Of a stretch of 64,000 bases of DNA, positions 36,582 to 46,076 are shown piece after piece. The DNA is from Desulfomonile tiedjei (GTDB lineage: Bacteria > Desulfobacterota > Desulfomonilia > Desulfomonilales > Desulfomonilaceae): assembly GCA_016212925.1 (NCBI GenBank), contig JACRDF010000037.1, positions 122,790 to 186,789 on the forward strand. Direction: 5' to 3'. Within the stretch, counting starts at the first letter, position 1; every line of letters begins with the position of its first letter. The notes beneath the pieces were generated by a model. The model worked only from the letters and a program-made list of their open reading frames with translations, had not been told where the DNA came from and made no database searches. A program made the position numbers and the translations under genes.

Positions 36582-36995
36582 CTAACACGCGCACAGTTGC
36601 CGTCTCAAGCCCGCATCGTCCCAGTCTTGCCACTCTTCGGCGATGTGGCCGTCGGAGACGCGGCTTATGGTGATCCCACCCACCTTGAAGCTGCACCCTC
36701 TATTCGGGATTCCCGGCAGATCTGCCCGTTGAGTCCCTGTGACTGTCCAACGAGTAACCACCCTGTCACCCTCGGCAATCTGTTCGTTGATCTTGAGGTC
36801 GTGGGCACTTATTGCATCCAGGTAGAGTTTTTGAGCGCGCTTGAACGCGTCAACCCCTCCGGCAAAATCCGGTCGCGTGGGATCATGCAAACAGTAATCA
36901 CGGGTAATCAGTTCCGCGGCTGCGTCCAAGTCGTGCTGAATATAGGCCTTCTCAAAGAAACTGTGAACCAGCTTCTTGTTGTCTTCTGCTGACAT
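36582..36995 (-). CDS. SnoaL/NTF2-like ester cyclase family protein
   Basis: The 137-residue protein matches the SnoaL-like polyketide cyclase/NTF2 fold, with FFEKAYIQHDLDAAAELITRDYCLHDP and ISRVSDGHIAEEWQDWDDAGLRRQL. The family has many roles; the His/Asp pair in the pocket is seen but the substrate is unknown. AAAGGAGA precedes the ATG. It faces the preceding small exported gene. Confidence 0.85.
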   Translation of the reverse strand: MSAEDNKKLVHSFFEKAYIQHDLDAAAELITRDYCLHDPTRPDFAGGVDAFKRAQKLYLDAISAHDLKINEQIAEGDRVVTRWTVTGTQRADLPGIPNRGCSFKVGGITISRVSDGHIAEEWQDWDDAGLRRQLCAC

Positions 36996-37280
36996 TTCGG
37001 TCTCCTTTCCAATTCCGCTTTGTCACTAATTAAGAAATCCCAATAGCCTGGCTATCGGCTAAATCGATCGCCCTATGCACCGGCAGAAGTGACCGCGCCA
37101 GGTCCCCTTTTAATTTATACATAAGACTGCCACCCGAGTTTGGCCATCCCAGGTAGAGCAGATTCCCGGGAAGAGGCATTAAATTATTTAACAAGACCCC
37201 AATATTTTGCGTCTAACTATCAGGAGGCGTACAAGGCAGATTTGATTCAAACCAGATCGTTGGCCGGAAGGAGACCTAGC

Positions 37281-37649
37281 ATGAGATATACGAGAATGTT
37301 TGCAGTCGTCGGCTTCATCACAGTGGCAGCAGTGGCATTGCTCTTCAGCTCTGTTTACGCCCAGCAGACATCCGGAAATTCACCTTCCGCGGCAACCTCA
37401 GCAGTGTTACAGACAGATACCGTAGTCAATCCTCACGGCTCAGCCATTCAGGCGCCGGTGACGAATGTGCACTGGAGAGGCTTTCGTGGCGGACGATTTT
37501 ATGGGGCCAGATTCCATAGCGGCTTTTATGCTAAGCCCTACCTGTATAGGTCTTATCCCTATTCATACCGCTCCTACACATACAGACCGTACAATTGCTG
37601 GTGGAATGGTATCCGGTGGGTGTGCCCCAAGAAGCTGATAATCTACTAA
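37281..37649 (+). CDS. Small exported Tyr/Arg-rich protein
   Basis: The 122-residue protein starts at ATG 37281 after AAGGAGA. Residues 1-30 are a signal peptide (RMFAVVGFITVAAVALLFSSVYAQ). The mature C-terminal half is aromatic and basic with repeated YRSYPYSYRSYTYRPY, followed by CWWNGIRWVCPKK with two Cys. Similar tails occur in small exported proteins of unknown role in Proteobacteria. Confidence 0.75.
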   Translation: MRYTRMFAVVGFITVAAVALLFSSVYAQQTSGNSPSAATSAVLQTDTVVNPHGSAIQAPVTNVHWRGFRGGRFYGARFHSGFYAKPYLYRSYPYSYRSYTYRPYNCWWNGIRWVCPKKLIIY

Positions 37650-37680
37650 CCGTAACTTCGTGTGGAGAGGACCTCGATTC

Positions 37681-37784
37681 TATAGCACTTCTCGAAAGTT
37701 ATGGCGAACTGACTCGTGGGTGCCACTGCTGGCTTGTCCAGCAGTGCGACTCTATTCGGAAAAAACTTTTGAGAATCACTATAT
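37681..37784. repeat. MITE-like element family 2, copy C
   Basis: TATAGCACTTCTCGAAAGTT at the left and ACTTTTGAGAATCACTATA at the right are inverted matches. The centre has CACTGCTGG-CTTGT-CCAGCAGTG. In this copy the family core is in reverse orientation relative to copy A. Confidence 0.8.
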
Positions 37785-37785
37785 T

Positions 37786-37871
37786 TTCCCGCAGAGAAGA
37801 GGTACGGAGCGAACGGCCGTTCGCGCAGTAGCTCTTCTCTGCGTTCTCTCCTCCCTCCGCGGTGAAAGAAC
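37786..37871. repeat. Solo GxxExxY-type palindromic element
   Basis: A palindromic tract with CGCAGAGAAGAGG at the left, a GAACGGCCGTTC core and CTCTTCTCTGCGTTCTCTCC then CCGCGGTGAAAG at the right. It matches the elements that flank the GxxExxY gene at 60214 and 60769, but here there is no gene attached. It directly follows a family-2 element. Confidence 0.6.
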
Positions 37872-37974
37872 CCTGGCTTAGCGGGTGAAGCCCGCCAAAA
37901 ACCGATTAGTTGCGCAAAACGACGCTTCTAGCTCCGTGTCTTCGTTTTTGGCCGGCTTCAGTTTGTTACGGTCA

Positions 37975-38688
37975 CTAGGTCGGCTTGCGCCCTACCATCG
38001 CAGCAACACAGTAGTATTGCCATATGATGCAGACCTCCGTGAGGCCCGATTCGAGCCACCAGATTCTTTTCTCTTCCGGCTCTGAGTAGAAGTGGGATTC
38101 TTTTTCAGCGCTTATCTGCTTCATTTCGTCGAGCTGGTCCCTGGTGAGCACGCCGGCGGCGACCGCTTCCTGTTCCAGCCGCGCCATCTTCTCAAAATAC
38201 ACTCGCTGATTAATCGCGCCCCCGTAACCTTCTACAGCTACCAACCAGGCTCCAGGTTTCATCACCTTTTGAACATCGTCAAGGAATCGGCGATAGGCCT
38301 GGAACGGAAGATGCTCCAGCACCAGCACTGATATTACCGCGTCAAAGGTCTGAGCGCTCCACGTTCGGTCCCAACCGCCCGTTTCAATATCGAAATGGTG
38401 GAATTCCACAGGCAGATCTGCGAGTTTTTCTCGGGAAATGCCGATCATCTTTTTCGACCCGTCCACGCATGCGAAACGGGCCTTGGGGAAGAGTTTTGCA
38501 AGCGCGCGAGTAGTGTTTCCCGTCCCACATCCGACATCCAGTATCTTGACGGCCGGGGATTGAGCATGCGCGTAGGTCAGGAACTCGGTAGCCACCGTGA
38601 CCATCTCCTCGTACTTTGGGACGCAGCGGCTTTGATACACGTCATACAGGGGGGCTTGATAGTCGAAGTACTCGAGGGTAGAGTCCAT
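37975..38688 (-). CDS. Class I SAM-dependent methyltransferase
   Basis: The 237-residue protein has the Rossmann SAM-binding motif ILDVGCGTGNTTRALAKLFP (about 50-69), an acidic VDGSKKM, and a later LVLEHLPFQAYRRFLDDV. It resembles UbiE/Methyltransf_25 types. The substrate is unknown. GAGGATGG precedes the ATG. It ends in the region of the family-2 repeat with no obvious partner gene. Confidence 0.88.
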   Translation of the reverse strand: MDSTLEYFDYQAPLYDVYQSRCVPKYEEMVTVATEFLTYAHAQSPAVKILDVGCGTGNTTRALAKLFPKARFACVDGSKKMIGISREKLADLPVEFHHFDIETGGWDRTWSAQTFDAVISVLVLEHLPFQAYRRFLDDVQKVMKPGAWLVAVEGYGGAINQRVYFEKMARLEQEAVAAGVLTRDQLDEMKQISAEKESHFYSEPEEKRIWWLESGLTEVCIIWQYYCVAAMVGRKPT

Positions 38689-39011
38689 AATCCATCCTCA
38701 TCCATGTATTTGCAGATAGTTATTGCCAGGTCTGTAAGTGATGCTTCACTTCGTCCACGGGGTGTGTTATACCCAGGGGCCGACGAAAAAGTGACTTTGT
38801 CGCGGCCGTCGGTATACCACGTTCACTGTGCACGGCAAGCCCGACTTCGTTTCAGGGGTATGCTGCGGGTCTTACTGGAGCGAACTCCCATTGCTTGTAG
38901 GGGGTCCAGCGTATCAACCGGTTCGAGTGATGTCAAAACCTTCCGAGAACCAAATTTCGGGATGCGGGTCATATGGAGTAACATTTCTTTTGTCTAGAAG
39001 GAGAAACATAC

Positions 39012-40481
39012 ATGATCAACGGCCATTCCAGGGCAATGACAATATCGGCGGCAGCGTTTCTCGCAATCATTCTGATTGCAGCGATGTCACCCATTTCGGC
39101 CAGGGCCGCGGCTCCGGCAGCTCTCAAACAGCTTGATGAAGCGTTCGTCCAGGTCGCTGAAAAAGTCACCCCAGCGGTTGTCAATATAACCTCGAGTAAG
39201 AAGCTTGCCAGCGGACCGGCAGGCGGAGACCTGGAACCCTTCTTCAAAAACCACCCTTCCAGAGATATGTTCGAAGAATTCTTCAAGCGCTTCAAGAAGG
39301 ACCCCAGGTTTGACGGGGGCGGCCGACCGCCTCAAGGAATGGGTTCGGGGGTCATCGTATCTGCTGACGGACACATACTCACCAACTCCCATGTGGTGAA
39401 GGATGCCGATGAAATCACTGTGAATCTTTCGGACAAGCGTTCGTTCAAGGCAAAGGTCATCGGAACAGATCCGGAGAGCGACATTGCCGTCATCAAGATC
39501 GAGGCCAACGGGCTCCCTATCGCGAAAATGGGTGATTCCTCGAAACTGCGCGTCGGCGAGATCGTTATGGCGGTTGGAAATCCCTTTGGGCTTAACCGCA
39601 CGGTTACATCAGGGATTATCAGCGCGACCGGGCGCTCCAATGTAGGGATTATAGGGTACGAGGATTTCATTCAGACCGACGCGGCCATTAACCCCGGCAA
39701 CTCCGGCGGCCCATTGGTCAACATCGAAGGAGACGTAATAGGAATTAACACGGCCATAGCGACCCGCAGCGGAGGCTATCAGGGAATCGGGTTCGCGATC
39801 CCCTCGAACGCTGCGAAGCTTATTATGGATGACTTGATGAAGACCGGCAAAGTTCGGCGCGGCCTTCTGGGGGTTAACATCCAAGACGTTACGGAAACCC
39901 TGGCCAAGTCCTTTGGGAGAACCGACGCCGAGGGGGCCCTCGTATCCCAGGTAGTGCCGGGTAGCCCAGCCGAGAAGGCAGGAATAAAAGACGGCGACAT
40001 TATCATCAAGTTTAACGGTGAGCCGGTCACAGGCGCGGCCAATCTGAAAAACCTCGTGGGCAAAGAAAAGCCGGGCTCCGCTGCCAAGCTAACCATCTTT
40101 CGCGACAAGAAAACTTTGGATGTGAATGTCAAGATAGCTGAACGCACGGAAAAAGCCGTTGCGTCGGCAACAGGTCCTTCTACAGGTGGAGAGACGTCCA
40201 ACGAACTCGGCATCGAGATCGAGAAAGTGCCTGCCGCAATGGCTGAAAAGCTGGGCATCAAGGAAGGCCAGGGCGTTCGAGTCAAGGACCTGGAGGCCGA
40301 CGGCGCTGGTAGCCAGATGGGGCTAAAAAGCGGCGATGTGATCCTTGAGATTGACGGAAAGACGGTTTCCGACATCGAAGCCTTCAATAAGGCCGTAAAA
40401 GAATCAAAAAAGAGCAAGCTCATTCGCCTGAAAGTTCAGAGAGGCCAGGGGAATCTCTTTCTGGCGGGCCCATTGGGGTGA
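39012..40481 (+). CDS. degP: Do-family (DegP/HtrA) periplasmic serine endoprotease
   Basis: The 489-residue protein has a signal peptide (about 1-33, ending ARAAAP), a trypsin-like domain with catalytic His 127 (NSHVV), Asp 157 (ESDIAV) and Ser 231 (GNSGGP), and two PDZ domains (about 275-380 and 395-485). It degrades or refolds damaged envelope proteins. AGAAGGAG lies upstream of the ATG. Length and triad are complete. It appears monocistronic; a likely terminator follows at 40557. Confidence 0.96.
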   Translation: MINGHSRAMTISAAAFLAIILIAAMSPISARAAAPAALKQLDEAFVQVAEKVTPAVVNITSSKKLASGPAGGDLEPFFKNHPSRDMFEEFFKRFKKDPRFDGGGRPPQGMGSGVIVSADGHILTNSHVVKDADEITVNLSDKRSFKAKVIGTDPESDIAVIKIEANGLPIAKMGDSSKLRVGEIVMAVGNPFGLNRTVTSGIISATGRSNVGIIGYEDFIQTDAAINPGNSGGPLVNIEGDVIGINTAIATRSGGYQGIGFAIPSNAAKLIMDDLMKTGKVRRGLLGVNIQDVTETLAKSFGRTDAEGALVSQVVPGSPAEKAGIKDGDIIIKFNGEPVTGAANLKNLVGKEKPGSAAKLTIFRDKKTLDVNVKIAERTEKAVASATGPSTGGETSNELGIEIEKVPAAMAEKLGIKEGQGVRVKDLEADGAGSQMGLKSGDVILEIDGKTVSDIEAFNKAVKESKKSKLIRLKVQRGQGNLFLAGPLG

Positions 40482-40556
40482 GACGCCGAGCGCGCCGCAG
40501 ACCCATTAGAGGGCGATTTGCAGGCTAGCGAATTAAGATCTGTCAGACCACTTCTC

Positions 40557-40594
40557 GGGGGAAATTCTTCAAAGGGTTTCCCCCTTATTCTTTT
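40557..40594 (+). terminator. Likely terminator of the degP gene
   Basis: GGGGGAAA pairs with TTTCCCCC around a 12-base loop and is followed by TTATTCTTTT. It begins about 75 bp after the stop. Confidence 0.65.
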
Positions 40595-40611
40595 CAGGCC
40601 TAATAGTGCGC

Positions 40612-40772
40612 CGCTTTCAAACGGTGAAGATGACTTCGCAGGAAAGCAGCACTGACCTGGTACCCAGGTTAGTGGCACCCAACCGTCAATCAATATCGGC
40701 CCAGGGGTGCCAGGTACATGGGCTTTGCCAGGTCCGTGTCTGGTTCAACAGATTATTCATTGTTTGACAGCG
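40612..40772. repeat. MITE-like element family 3, copy A
   Basis: This 161-bp element starts CGCTTTCAAACGGTGAA and ends TTCATTGTTTGACAGCG, inverted matches with three changes. Inside are the hairpin CACTGACCTGGTACCCAGGT and a GGTGCCAGGTACATGGGC segment. Copy B lies at 51095. Confidence 0.75.
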
Positions 40773-40833
40773 CACCGGCATAGAGCAATTGCCTACAACT
40801 GGCTGCAAACCCTCCGTAGGCCGTTCTGATGCG

Positions 40834-40886
40834 GTAGGGGCGCTTCGAGAAGCGCCCTATCAGGGCGGTTCACGAACCGCCCCTAC
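40834..40886. repeat. GTAGGGGCG palindromic repeat
   Basis: GTAGGGGCG at the left and CGCCCCTAC at the right enclose CTTCGAGAAG and GGTTCACGAACC hairpins. A similar unit lies at 59736-59785. No gene is inside. Confidence 0.65.
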
Positions 40887-41052
40887 TAAATAACACAACA
40901 TCGTCTTGTCCCATCGAGGTTTTGCAACCAGCTGTAATGCCTGCCCTGCCTCACCTCTTTTACCATTACCAAAGGCTGGCTTTTTAGGGTGCCGCTTCGG
41001 GGTGATTACCGGATCGAGCCACCAACCAAATTTCCGGCAACGGCCGTACCAT

Positions 41053-41397
41053 TCACGGGAATTCCACGCTCACGTCATATCCGTGGGGTTCAAGATCCTT
41101 CAGCAAGCAGTGCACCGCGTGCCTGAAAAGGGTCTTGTGTTCCCTCGCGCTTCCCACACGGCGCATTTCGCCGGGAAACAAGTTGTCTTTGGAATTGAAG
41201 GTTCCTTCATTGAAGTACCAATCGAGAGCCTCTTCCCAAGTTCCTTTCAATTCGTTGTTTTCAGAGTGTTTGAGTTCAAAGCGGACGTTTTCCTTCTGAA
41301 ATTCTTTAGCCACCCGAACTTCTACGTGAAGGCCCGCCCTGTAAGTGATATCAGCGACAGGGACCCCCCCACGAGATATATATGCCACGATGATCAT
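41053..41397 (-). CDS. Hypothetical protein
   Basis: This 114-residue frame has a natural-looking amino acid mix (KEFQKENVRFELKHSENNELKGTWEEALDWYFNEG and HAVHCLLKDLEPHGYDVSVEFP) and a GGGTAGGG ribosome-site candidate. An opposing plus-strand frame covers the same DNA but looks like a shadow. No family recognised. Confidence 0.45.
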   Translation of the reverse strand: MIIVAYISRGGVPVADITYRAGLHVEVRVAKEFQKENVRFELKHSENNELKGTWEEALDWYFNEGTFNSKDNLFPGEMRRVGSAREHKTLFRHAVHCLLKDLEPHGYDVSVEFP

Positions 41398-42049
41398 TGC
41401 GGTACCCTACCCGTCATACCGGTTCGCACCGAAAGAGGTCATTTAGGAGTCGGCGGAAACAGAGCCGGTAATCAAGCTTCCCCTCCCGTTGCCCTCCAAG
41501 AAAGAGGATAAGGTCGCCACGCTTACCCCATTTCCTAAAGAGGTATGAGGTTTTTGCGAATAGACCTGCTCTGGAGGTTACCCATATGATCGCGCATCGC
41601 CACAAAACCAGCTTTCAGCGATCATTCGGAAAGATGTATTCTAGCAATCGCCGGTCGGCGTGTCCAGCGCGGACTGTCTGCCCAAGCGTTTCGCAGCCAC
41701 TGTAGAGAGTTGGGCAGGGCGAAGGACTTGACAAAGGAATGGGACTGGTTTAAACAAACGTATTCCAAGGGGAGGGGATTGGTATGTCGCCTGGGTTTCA
41801 AAGGATTTGGGATTCTACGTGGGCGTTAGGTGTTGCCGGAACCCTTGCAGTCGCCGACTCGAAGCTGCTGCATGGATAATCACAGTCTGGCGTCCCTGAG
41901 CCTTTTTCAAGGCATCTTCCCATCCTTGAGAGAGTCGGGAGCATTCCGGGGGTTATTACCGGAACGCGGATGGAAGATCTTCAGATAAGGCTGCGTTGAA
42001 CTCTGATGCATCTGAATCCTTGAAGACATGCGGGAGGTTGTGTTAGGAG
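41398..42049. other. Gene-free stretch
   Basis: No convincing gene. A possible long imperfect hairpin lies near 41918-41985 (GCATCTTCCCATCC pairing loosely with GGATGGAAGATC). Role unknown. Confidence 0.4.
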
Positions 42050-42247
42050 ATGGAACCTTGTCCTATCGTGGTGAAGGGAAATCGTGAATCCGACAGACCT
42101 TACAGAAAAGTGGACTGCGACCACTACGGCAATTGTCTTGATATGGCTCTGAAGAGTCGCTGGTCCGACTTCTCGTGCACCGAATGCGCGGCATACACGA
42201 GAACAAGATTTATTGAGCAGGCCACCGGCCTGGATGATTATTGGTAA
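42050..42247 (+). CDS. Small Cys-rich protein
   Basis: This 65-residue protein has five Cys in C-P-I, DCDHYGNCLDM and FSCTECAAYT, suggesting a small metal-binding or zinc-ribbon-like fold. GGGAGG lies 13 bases before the ATG and TAGGAG abuts it. It is followed closely by a membrane protein gene on the same strand. No named family recognised. Confidence 0.65.
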   Translation: MEPCPIVVKGNRESDRPYRKVDCDHYGNCLDMALKSRWSDFSCTECAAYTRTRFIEQATGLDDYW

Positions 42248-42275
42248 GCCGTTTTCTTAATTGGTAGGTCGGGAA

Positions 42276-42959
42276 GTGAGAAAGGCTCCGTCGGTCATTT
42301 TGTGGGCCGTGGCGTTCGCCTTTGTTGAATCGGCCGTGGTTGAGTACTTACGCGCCATCTATTACCCCTTGTATCAAGGGGGTTTTCGTTTTCCCATCTT
42401 GACCTTCGAGCAAATCCAATCTATGGGTCCCGAACATGTGGGGCGCTTGGCCATCGAGGTCGGGCGAGAGTTCGCGACGCTGGTCATGCTTGCGGCAATC
42501 GGCCTCACTGCAGGATCGAATCGCCGAGAAGCCTGGGCCCATTTCATGATAGCATTCGGGGTCTGGGACATATTTTATTACGTCTGGCTGAAAGTCTTCA
42601 TTGACTGGCCGCCGGGATTGATGACCTGGGACTTGCTTTTCTTGATCCCTGTTCCGTGGGTGGCACCCGTGCTGGCGCCGGTGATTATTTCAATGGCCCT
42701 GATTGCCAGTGGGTTGACTGTTCTTTGGTTTGAGGCGCGCCGAGGCCCGCTGGTAACCTTCTGGCGAGATTGGGTCGTTCTCGTTCTTGGGGGAATTACG
42801 GTCATAGTCTCATTCTGCGAGGATTATCGAAACATCATGAACGGGGGGGCGCCTGATTCTTTCAACTGGAAACTTTTCTTTACCGGATTTCTCATCGCCG
42901 CCGGGGGATTCGTGCTCCTGCTTTTCCGCCAACGCCGGCTCCAAGACCGGGCAATCTGA
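42276..42959 (+). CDS. Hypothetical integral membrane protein
   Basis: This protein of about 227 residues has about six membrane helices (APSVILWAVAFAFVESAVVEYL, ATLVMLAAIGLTAG, MIAFGVWDIFYYVWLKVFI, WVAPVLAPVIISMALIASGLTVLWF, WVVLVLGGITVIVSF and LFFTGFLIAAGGFVLLLF). The start is uncertain: GTG at 42276 is used, but TTG at 42261 also fits. It follows the Cys-rich gene by about 30 bp, so the two may be co-transcribed. No family recognised. Confidence 0.75.
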   Translation: MRKAPSVILWAVAFAFVESAVVEYLRAIYYPLYQGGFRFPILTFEQIQSMGPEHVGRLAIEVGREFATLVMLAAIGLTAGSNRREAWAHFMIAFGVWDIFYYVWLKVFIDWPPGLMTWDLLFLIPVPWVAPVLAPVIISMALIASGLTVLWFEARRGPLVTFWRDWVVLVLGGITVIVSFCEDYRNIMNGGAPDSFNWKLFFTGFLIAAGGFVLLLFRQRRLQDRAI

Positions 42960-43216
42960 GTCGCTTCCATGCCCGTGACCTTCTCGCTCATGCATCACAT
43001 GTCGACAACGAACACCGTCGGCAGTCTTGTCTTCTTGCATGAATCTCCCACACATTGAGCCTCAAACTTGACGGAATTCCTTCGCTTTGGTATTCGTTTC
43101 TAATCGGATTATCTCAGCCCGATCCTGACCTCCGGGCCCATCGCGAGCGCGGGGCGAATCTGGCTCCGAAACTCCCGACCACAGTACGTTTACCCACAAA
43201 TATAAATGGAGGGTCT

Positions 43217-44287
43217 ATGGGAACGGTACCGCGCAGTCGAACAGCTTCGCAAACCTATGACGAGGACAAGCTTGGATTTGGACAGATCTTTACGGACCAC
43301 ATGCTGTGCATGCAGTTTTCCGCCGAATCGGGAGGCTGGAAAGAGCCAGAGATGAAGCCGTTTGAGGACTTGGTCCTGCACCCGGCAACCATGATGCTCC
43401 ATTACGGGCAGCAGGTTTTCGAGGGACTTAAGGCTTTCGCCGGCCCGAGCGCGGAAGACATCTTTCTTTTTAGGCCGGACATGAACATAGCCCGATTCAA
43501 CAGGTCCTGCGAACGTCTGTGTATTCCCACGGTGAACCCGAAGCTCTTTATGGATCAGATGTCTCAGCTCGTCCGTCTGGACCGCGACTGGATCCCGAGA
43601 TCGCCGGGGACTTCTCTTTATATCAGACCTACTATAATCGCCACGGACCCCTACCTGGGAGTAAGGCCTTCCAACCGGTATCTTTTCTACATAATCATGT
43701 CACCGGTCGGGGCGTACTATCCTGAAGGGTTTGCGCCTGTAAAAATCATGGTGACCGACAAGTATGTCAGGGCGTGCAAGGGCGGAATAGGCGAAGCTAA
43801 GACCGCGGGCAACTACGCGGCCTCTCTGCTGGCTGCCGAAGAGGCCCACAAGGCCGGCTTCACGCAGGTTCTCTGGCTGAACGGCCAGGACAAGACCTCT
43901 ATAGAGGAGGTCGGAACCATGAACATCTTCTTCCGTATCAACGGCGAAATTCTGACGCCCGCGCTGGAAGGCACTATCCTTCCGGGCGTTACCAGGGATT
44001 CCGTCATACGATTGGCGGGAGACTGGGGCCTGAAGGTAACCGAACGCGCTGTGTCCATAGAAGAAGTGGTTCGTGCCGCTGAGAATGGCAGCCTGAAAGA
44101 GATCTTCGGTTCCGGCACCGCGGCCGTGGTCTCGCCCGTAAGCCATTTCATGTTCCAGGGCACGGATTACAAGGTGGCGGACGGGAAAACCGGGGAAGTT
44201 GCAGCGAGACTGTTTGAAGAAATTACCGGAATGCAAACCGGCACGAAGCCTGATCCGTACCGATGGGTCGTCAATATCGGGAAGTGA
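43217..44287 (+). CDS. ilvE: Branched-chain amino acid aminotransferase
   Basis: The 356-residue PLP enzyme interconverts leucine, isoleucine and valine with their 2-oxo acids. It matches class-IV aminotransferases of the longer, eukaryote-like type: LHYGQQVFEGLKAFAG, RSCERLCIP, SLYIRPTIIATDPYLGVRPS and GGIGEAKTAGNYAASLLA, where the Lys of AKTAGNY is the PLP Lys, then EVGTMNIFFRI. The ATG at 43217 is chosen because TGGAGGG is 4 bases upstream and the length is standard; the open frame extends to 43055. Its oxo-acid products could feed the dehydrogenase complex at 8-13 kb if that enzyme accepts them. Confidence 0.95.
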   Translation: MGTVPRSRTASQTYDEDKLGFGQIFTDHMLCMQFSAESGGWKEPEMKPFEDLVLHPATMMLHYGQQVFEGLKAFAGPSAEDIFLFRPDMNIARFNRSCERLCIPTVNPKLFMDQMSQLVRLDRDWIPRSPGTSLYIRPTIIATDPYLGVRPSNRYLFYIIMSPVGAYYPEGFAPVKIMVTDKYVRACKGGIGEAKTAGNYAASLLAAEEAHKAGFTQVLWLNGQDKTSIEEVGTMNIFFRINGEILTPALEGTILPGVTRDSVIRLAGDWGLKVTERAVSIEEVVRAAENGSLKEIFGSGTAAVVSPVSHFMFQGTDYKVADGKTGEVAARLFEEITGMQTGTKPDPYRWVVNIGK

Positions 44288-44354
44288 ATCGCATTTTTTC
44301 TCGCCCGAACAGTCGTGACTGATACCAACCAGCGATCAAACGGTAATGTCGACG

Positions 44355-44386
44355 GGGGCCGGCAGGGACGCCGGCCCTACAATAAT
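44355..44386. repeat. GCCGGC-type small palindrome
   Basis: GGGCCGGCAGGGACGCCGGC followed by CCTAC is a short hairpin like those inserted in the family-1 element copy B and next to the RAYT gene. No gene is inside. Confidence 0.5.
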
Positions 44387-44457
44387 ATGATACCGGTCCC
44401 GCGGCACGCGGCACGCGGGATGCCCGCCATGCCCGCTTCCCTAAAAGCGAATTGGTG

Positions 44458-45642
44458 TTATTCGAACCGCATGGCTGTGACTACATCGAGGCGGCTGGCC
44501 TGAATGGATGGATATAGGCCGGCGATAATTCCAATTGCCACAGTGACCGCAAGATCCAGCAATATACTGCTCGACATTACGTAAAGGGAAACTTCCACGT
44601 CCAGATATCCCCTAAGCAACTCGACTGAAATTAACCCTATCCCCACGCCGATCACACCCGCCAGCCCGCTAATAAAGACCGACTCGGTGAGAAATTGGAG
44701 CATAACTATTTCTTCCCTCGCGCCCAGCGCTTTCCTCAGGCCTATTTCTCGGGTTCTGTCCTGAACCGCGGCCAGCATGACACTTGTGAGACCGACTTTT
44801 CCCAAAAGGAAGGCAACCCCAAGCGCTGCATAAATAAAGAATTTTACGAGGAGTATCGAGGTGGTGACCTTCTTGATGCGTTCCGGGTAATGCTCTACCC
44901 GAACTCCTTTTTCGTATCCCCTATGGGACCCTTGGAGCACATCCACGACCTGCGACTGGACCGCTTCCACAGTGTTCCAGTCGTCAGCCCTGACATAGAT
45001 TTCGGGTATCCAGTCGAGACCCTCAAAAAGACTCTGCGCTGTCGTGATCGGAACAAAAACGGAACGGCCGACCTCTGTGTGCTGTATTCCGCCAAGTACG
45101 CCCACGACCTCAAAGCTGGCGCTGCCCACCTTAACCGCGTGCCCCACGGGATCCTTGGAATCAAATAGATACTTGACGACATCCCGACCCAGCACGCAAA
45201 CCGTTTTTCGGCCCACCACGTCCGAAGGACCAATTAGACGACCGCTGTCCAGGGTCGCGGATTGAGTGCGCCAATAGGAGTGATCGACACCAAATAGGCC
45301 CGGCATCCACTGGTTCGAATGGACGTAGGCCTCCACCTGGGACAAAGACACAACCGGCGCTACAGCCATGACATTGGGTATTCTTCTGAGCTTGGCCACG
45401 TCCCGCATATAGTACTTGCCGGGATGGTAGTTGTCGTTGTTATCCCAATGGGCCCTCATTACCGTGGCCTCGCCAAGAAGCTCGAGGTTCTCCGCAACTC
45501 TTCTTTCTACTGAATCGCCCATCGTTCGGACGATTATGAACCCCGCAGTGCCGAAGGCAATGGCGGCCAGTACCGCCTTGTAACGTCTGCGGTTTCGCAA
45601 AACCAGTTGCCAGCACATAGTAACGTGGTCGCGGAATTTCAC
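44458..45642 (-). CDS. MacB/FtsX-type ABC transporter permease (orphan)
   Basis: The 394-residue protein has TM1 (about 22-42), a MacB-type periplasmic core (about 45-255), and three C-terminal helices (about 270-385). The conserved EIGLRKALGAREEIVMLQFLTESVFISGLAG block and GLYPSIQASRLDVVTAMRFE tail are typical. No ATPase gene is adjacent, so its partner is unknown or elsewhere. Such complexes export lipoproteins, peptides or drugs. Confidence 0.9.
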   Translation of the reverse strand: MKFRDHVTMCWQLVLRNRRRYKAVLAAIAFGTAGFIIVRTMGDSVERRVAENLELLGEATVMRAHWDNNDNYHPGKYYMRDVAKLRRIPNVMAVAPVVSLSQVEAYVHSNQWMPGLFGVDHSYWRTQSATLDSGRLIGPSDVVGRKTVCVLGRDVVKYLFDSKDPVGHAVKVGSASFEVVGVLGGIQHTEVGRSVFVPITTAQSLFEGLDWIPEIYVRADDWNTVEAVQSQVVDVLQGSHRGYEKGVRVEHYPERIKKVTTSILLVKFFIYAALGVAFLLGKVGLTSVMLAAVQDRTREIGLRKALGAREEIVMLQFLTESVFISGLAGVIGVGIGLISVELLRGYLDVEVSLYVMSSSILLDLAVTVAIGIIAGLYPSIQASRLDVVTAMRFE

Positions 45643-46076
45643 TGGCTTGAACTCTCCTAATTAGCCCACTGAAGAATTAGGCTAATAATATCATGAACCT
45701 ATCATCTTGGCAAGCAGGATAATACCGACAGCGTAATCGGTCGGTGACGCGGATGACGTGAGCACGAACCGGCACTGATTGCCGGTCCCACAGTCCCTCC
45801 CTGCCCGGCGCTCCCAAACTCCCTTGCGTAACCGAATGCTTCTTGACATCCCGGGCCCAACTGGCGCTCACTGCTTCAAATCATGCCTGTATCGCCCGGA
45901 CAGGGCTCCACCTGGGACGCCAACAACTTCTCTCAATTATAGACTCCGTTGCTCCATCACACAAGAGACCTCCAACAGCGTCCAAACACCGTGTGATCTG
46001 AAACAGCAAAGGACAGGCGCTATGGCCTGCCCTTCGGCAACCGATCGACTGTCCTCTGACGGTCGGGTTCAGCTTC
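45643..46076. other. Gene-free stretch
   Basis: No convincing gene or repeat is seen between the permease gene and the PA14-like gene. Confidence 0.4.

Noticed and set aside
39779..40423. Minus-strand frame of 214 codons inside degP
   Set aside because: Shadow of the PDZ domains of degP.
40906..41511. Plus-strand frame of 201 codons after degP
   Set aside because: It begins inside a repeat-rich spacer and has shadow-like composition. The opposing 114-residue minus frame looks more natural, although that one is also uncertain.
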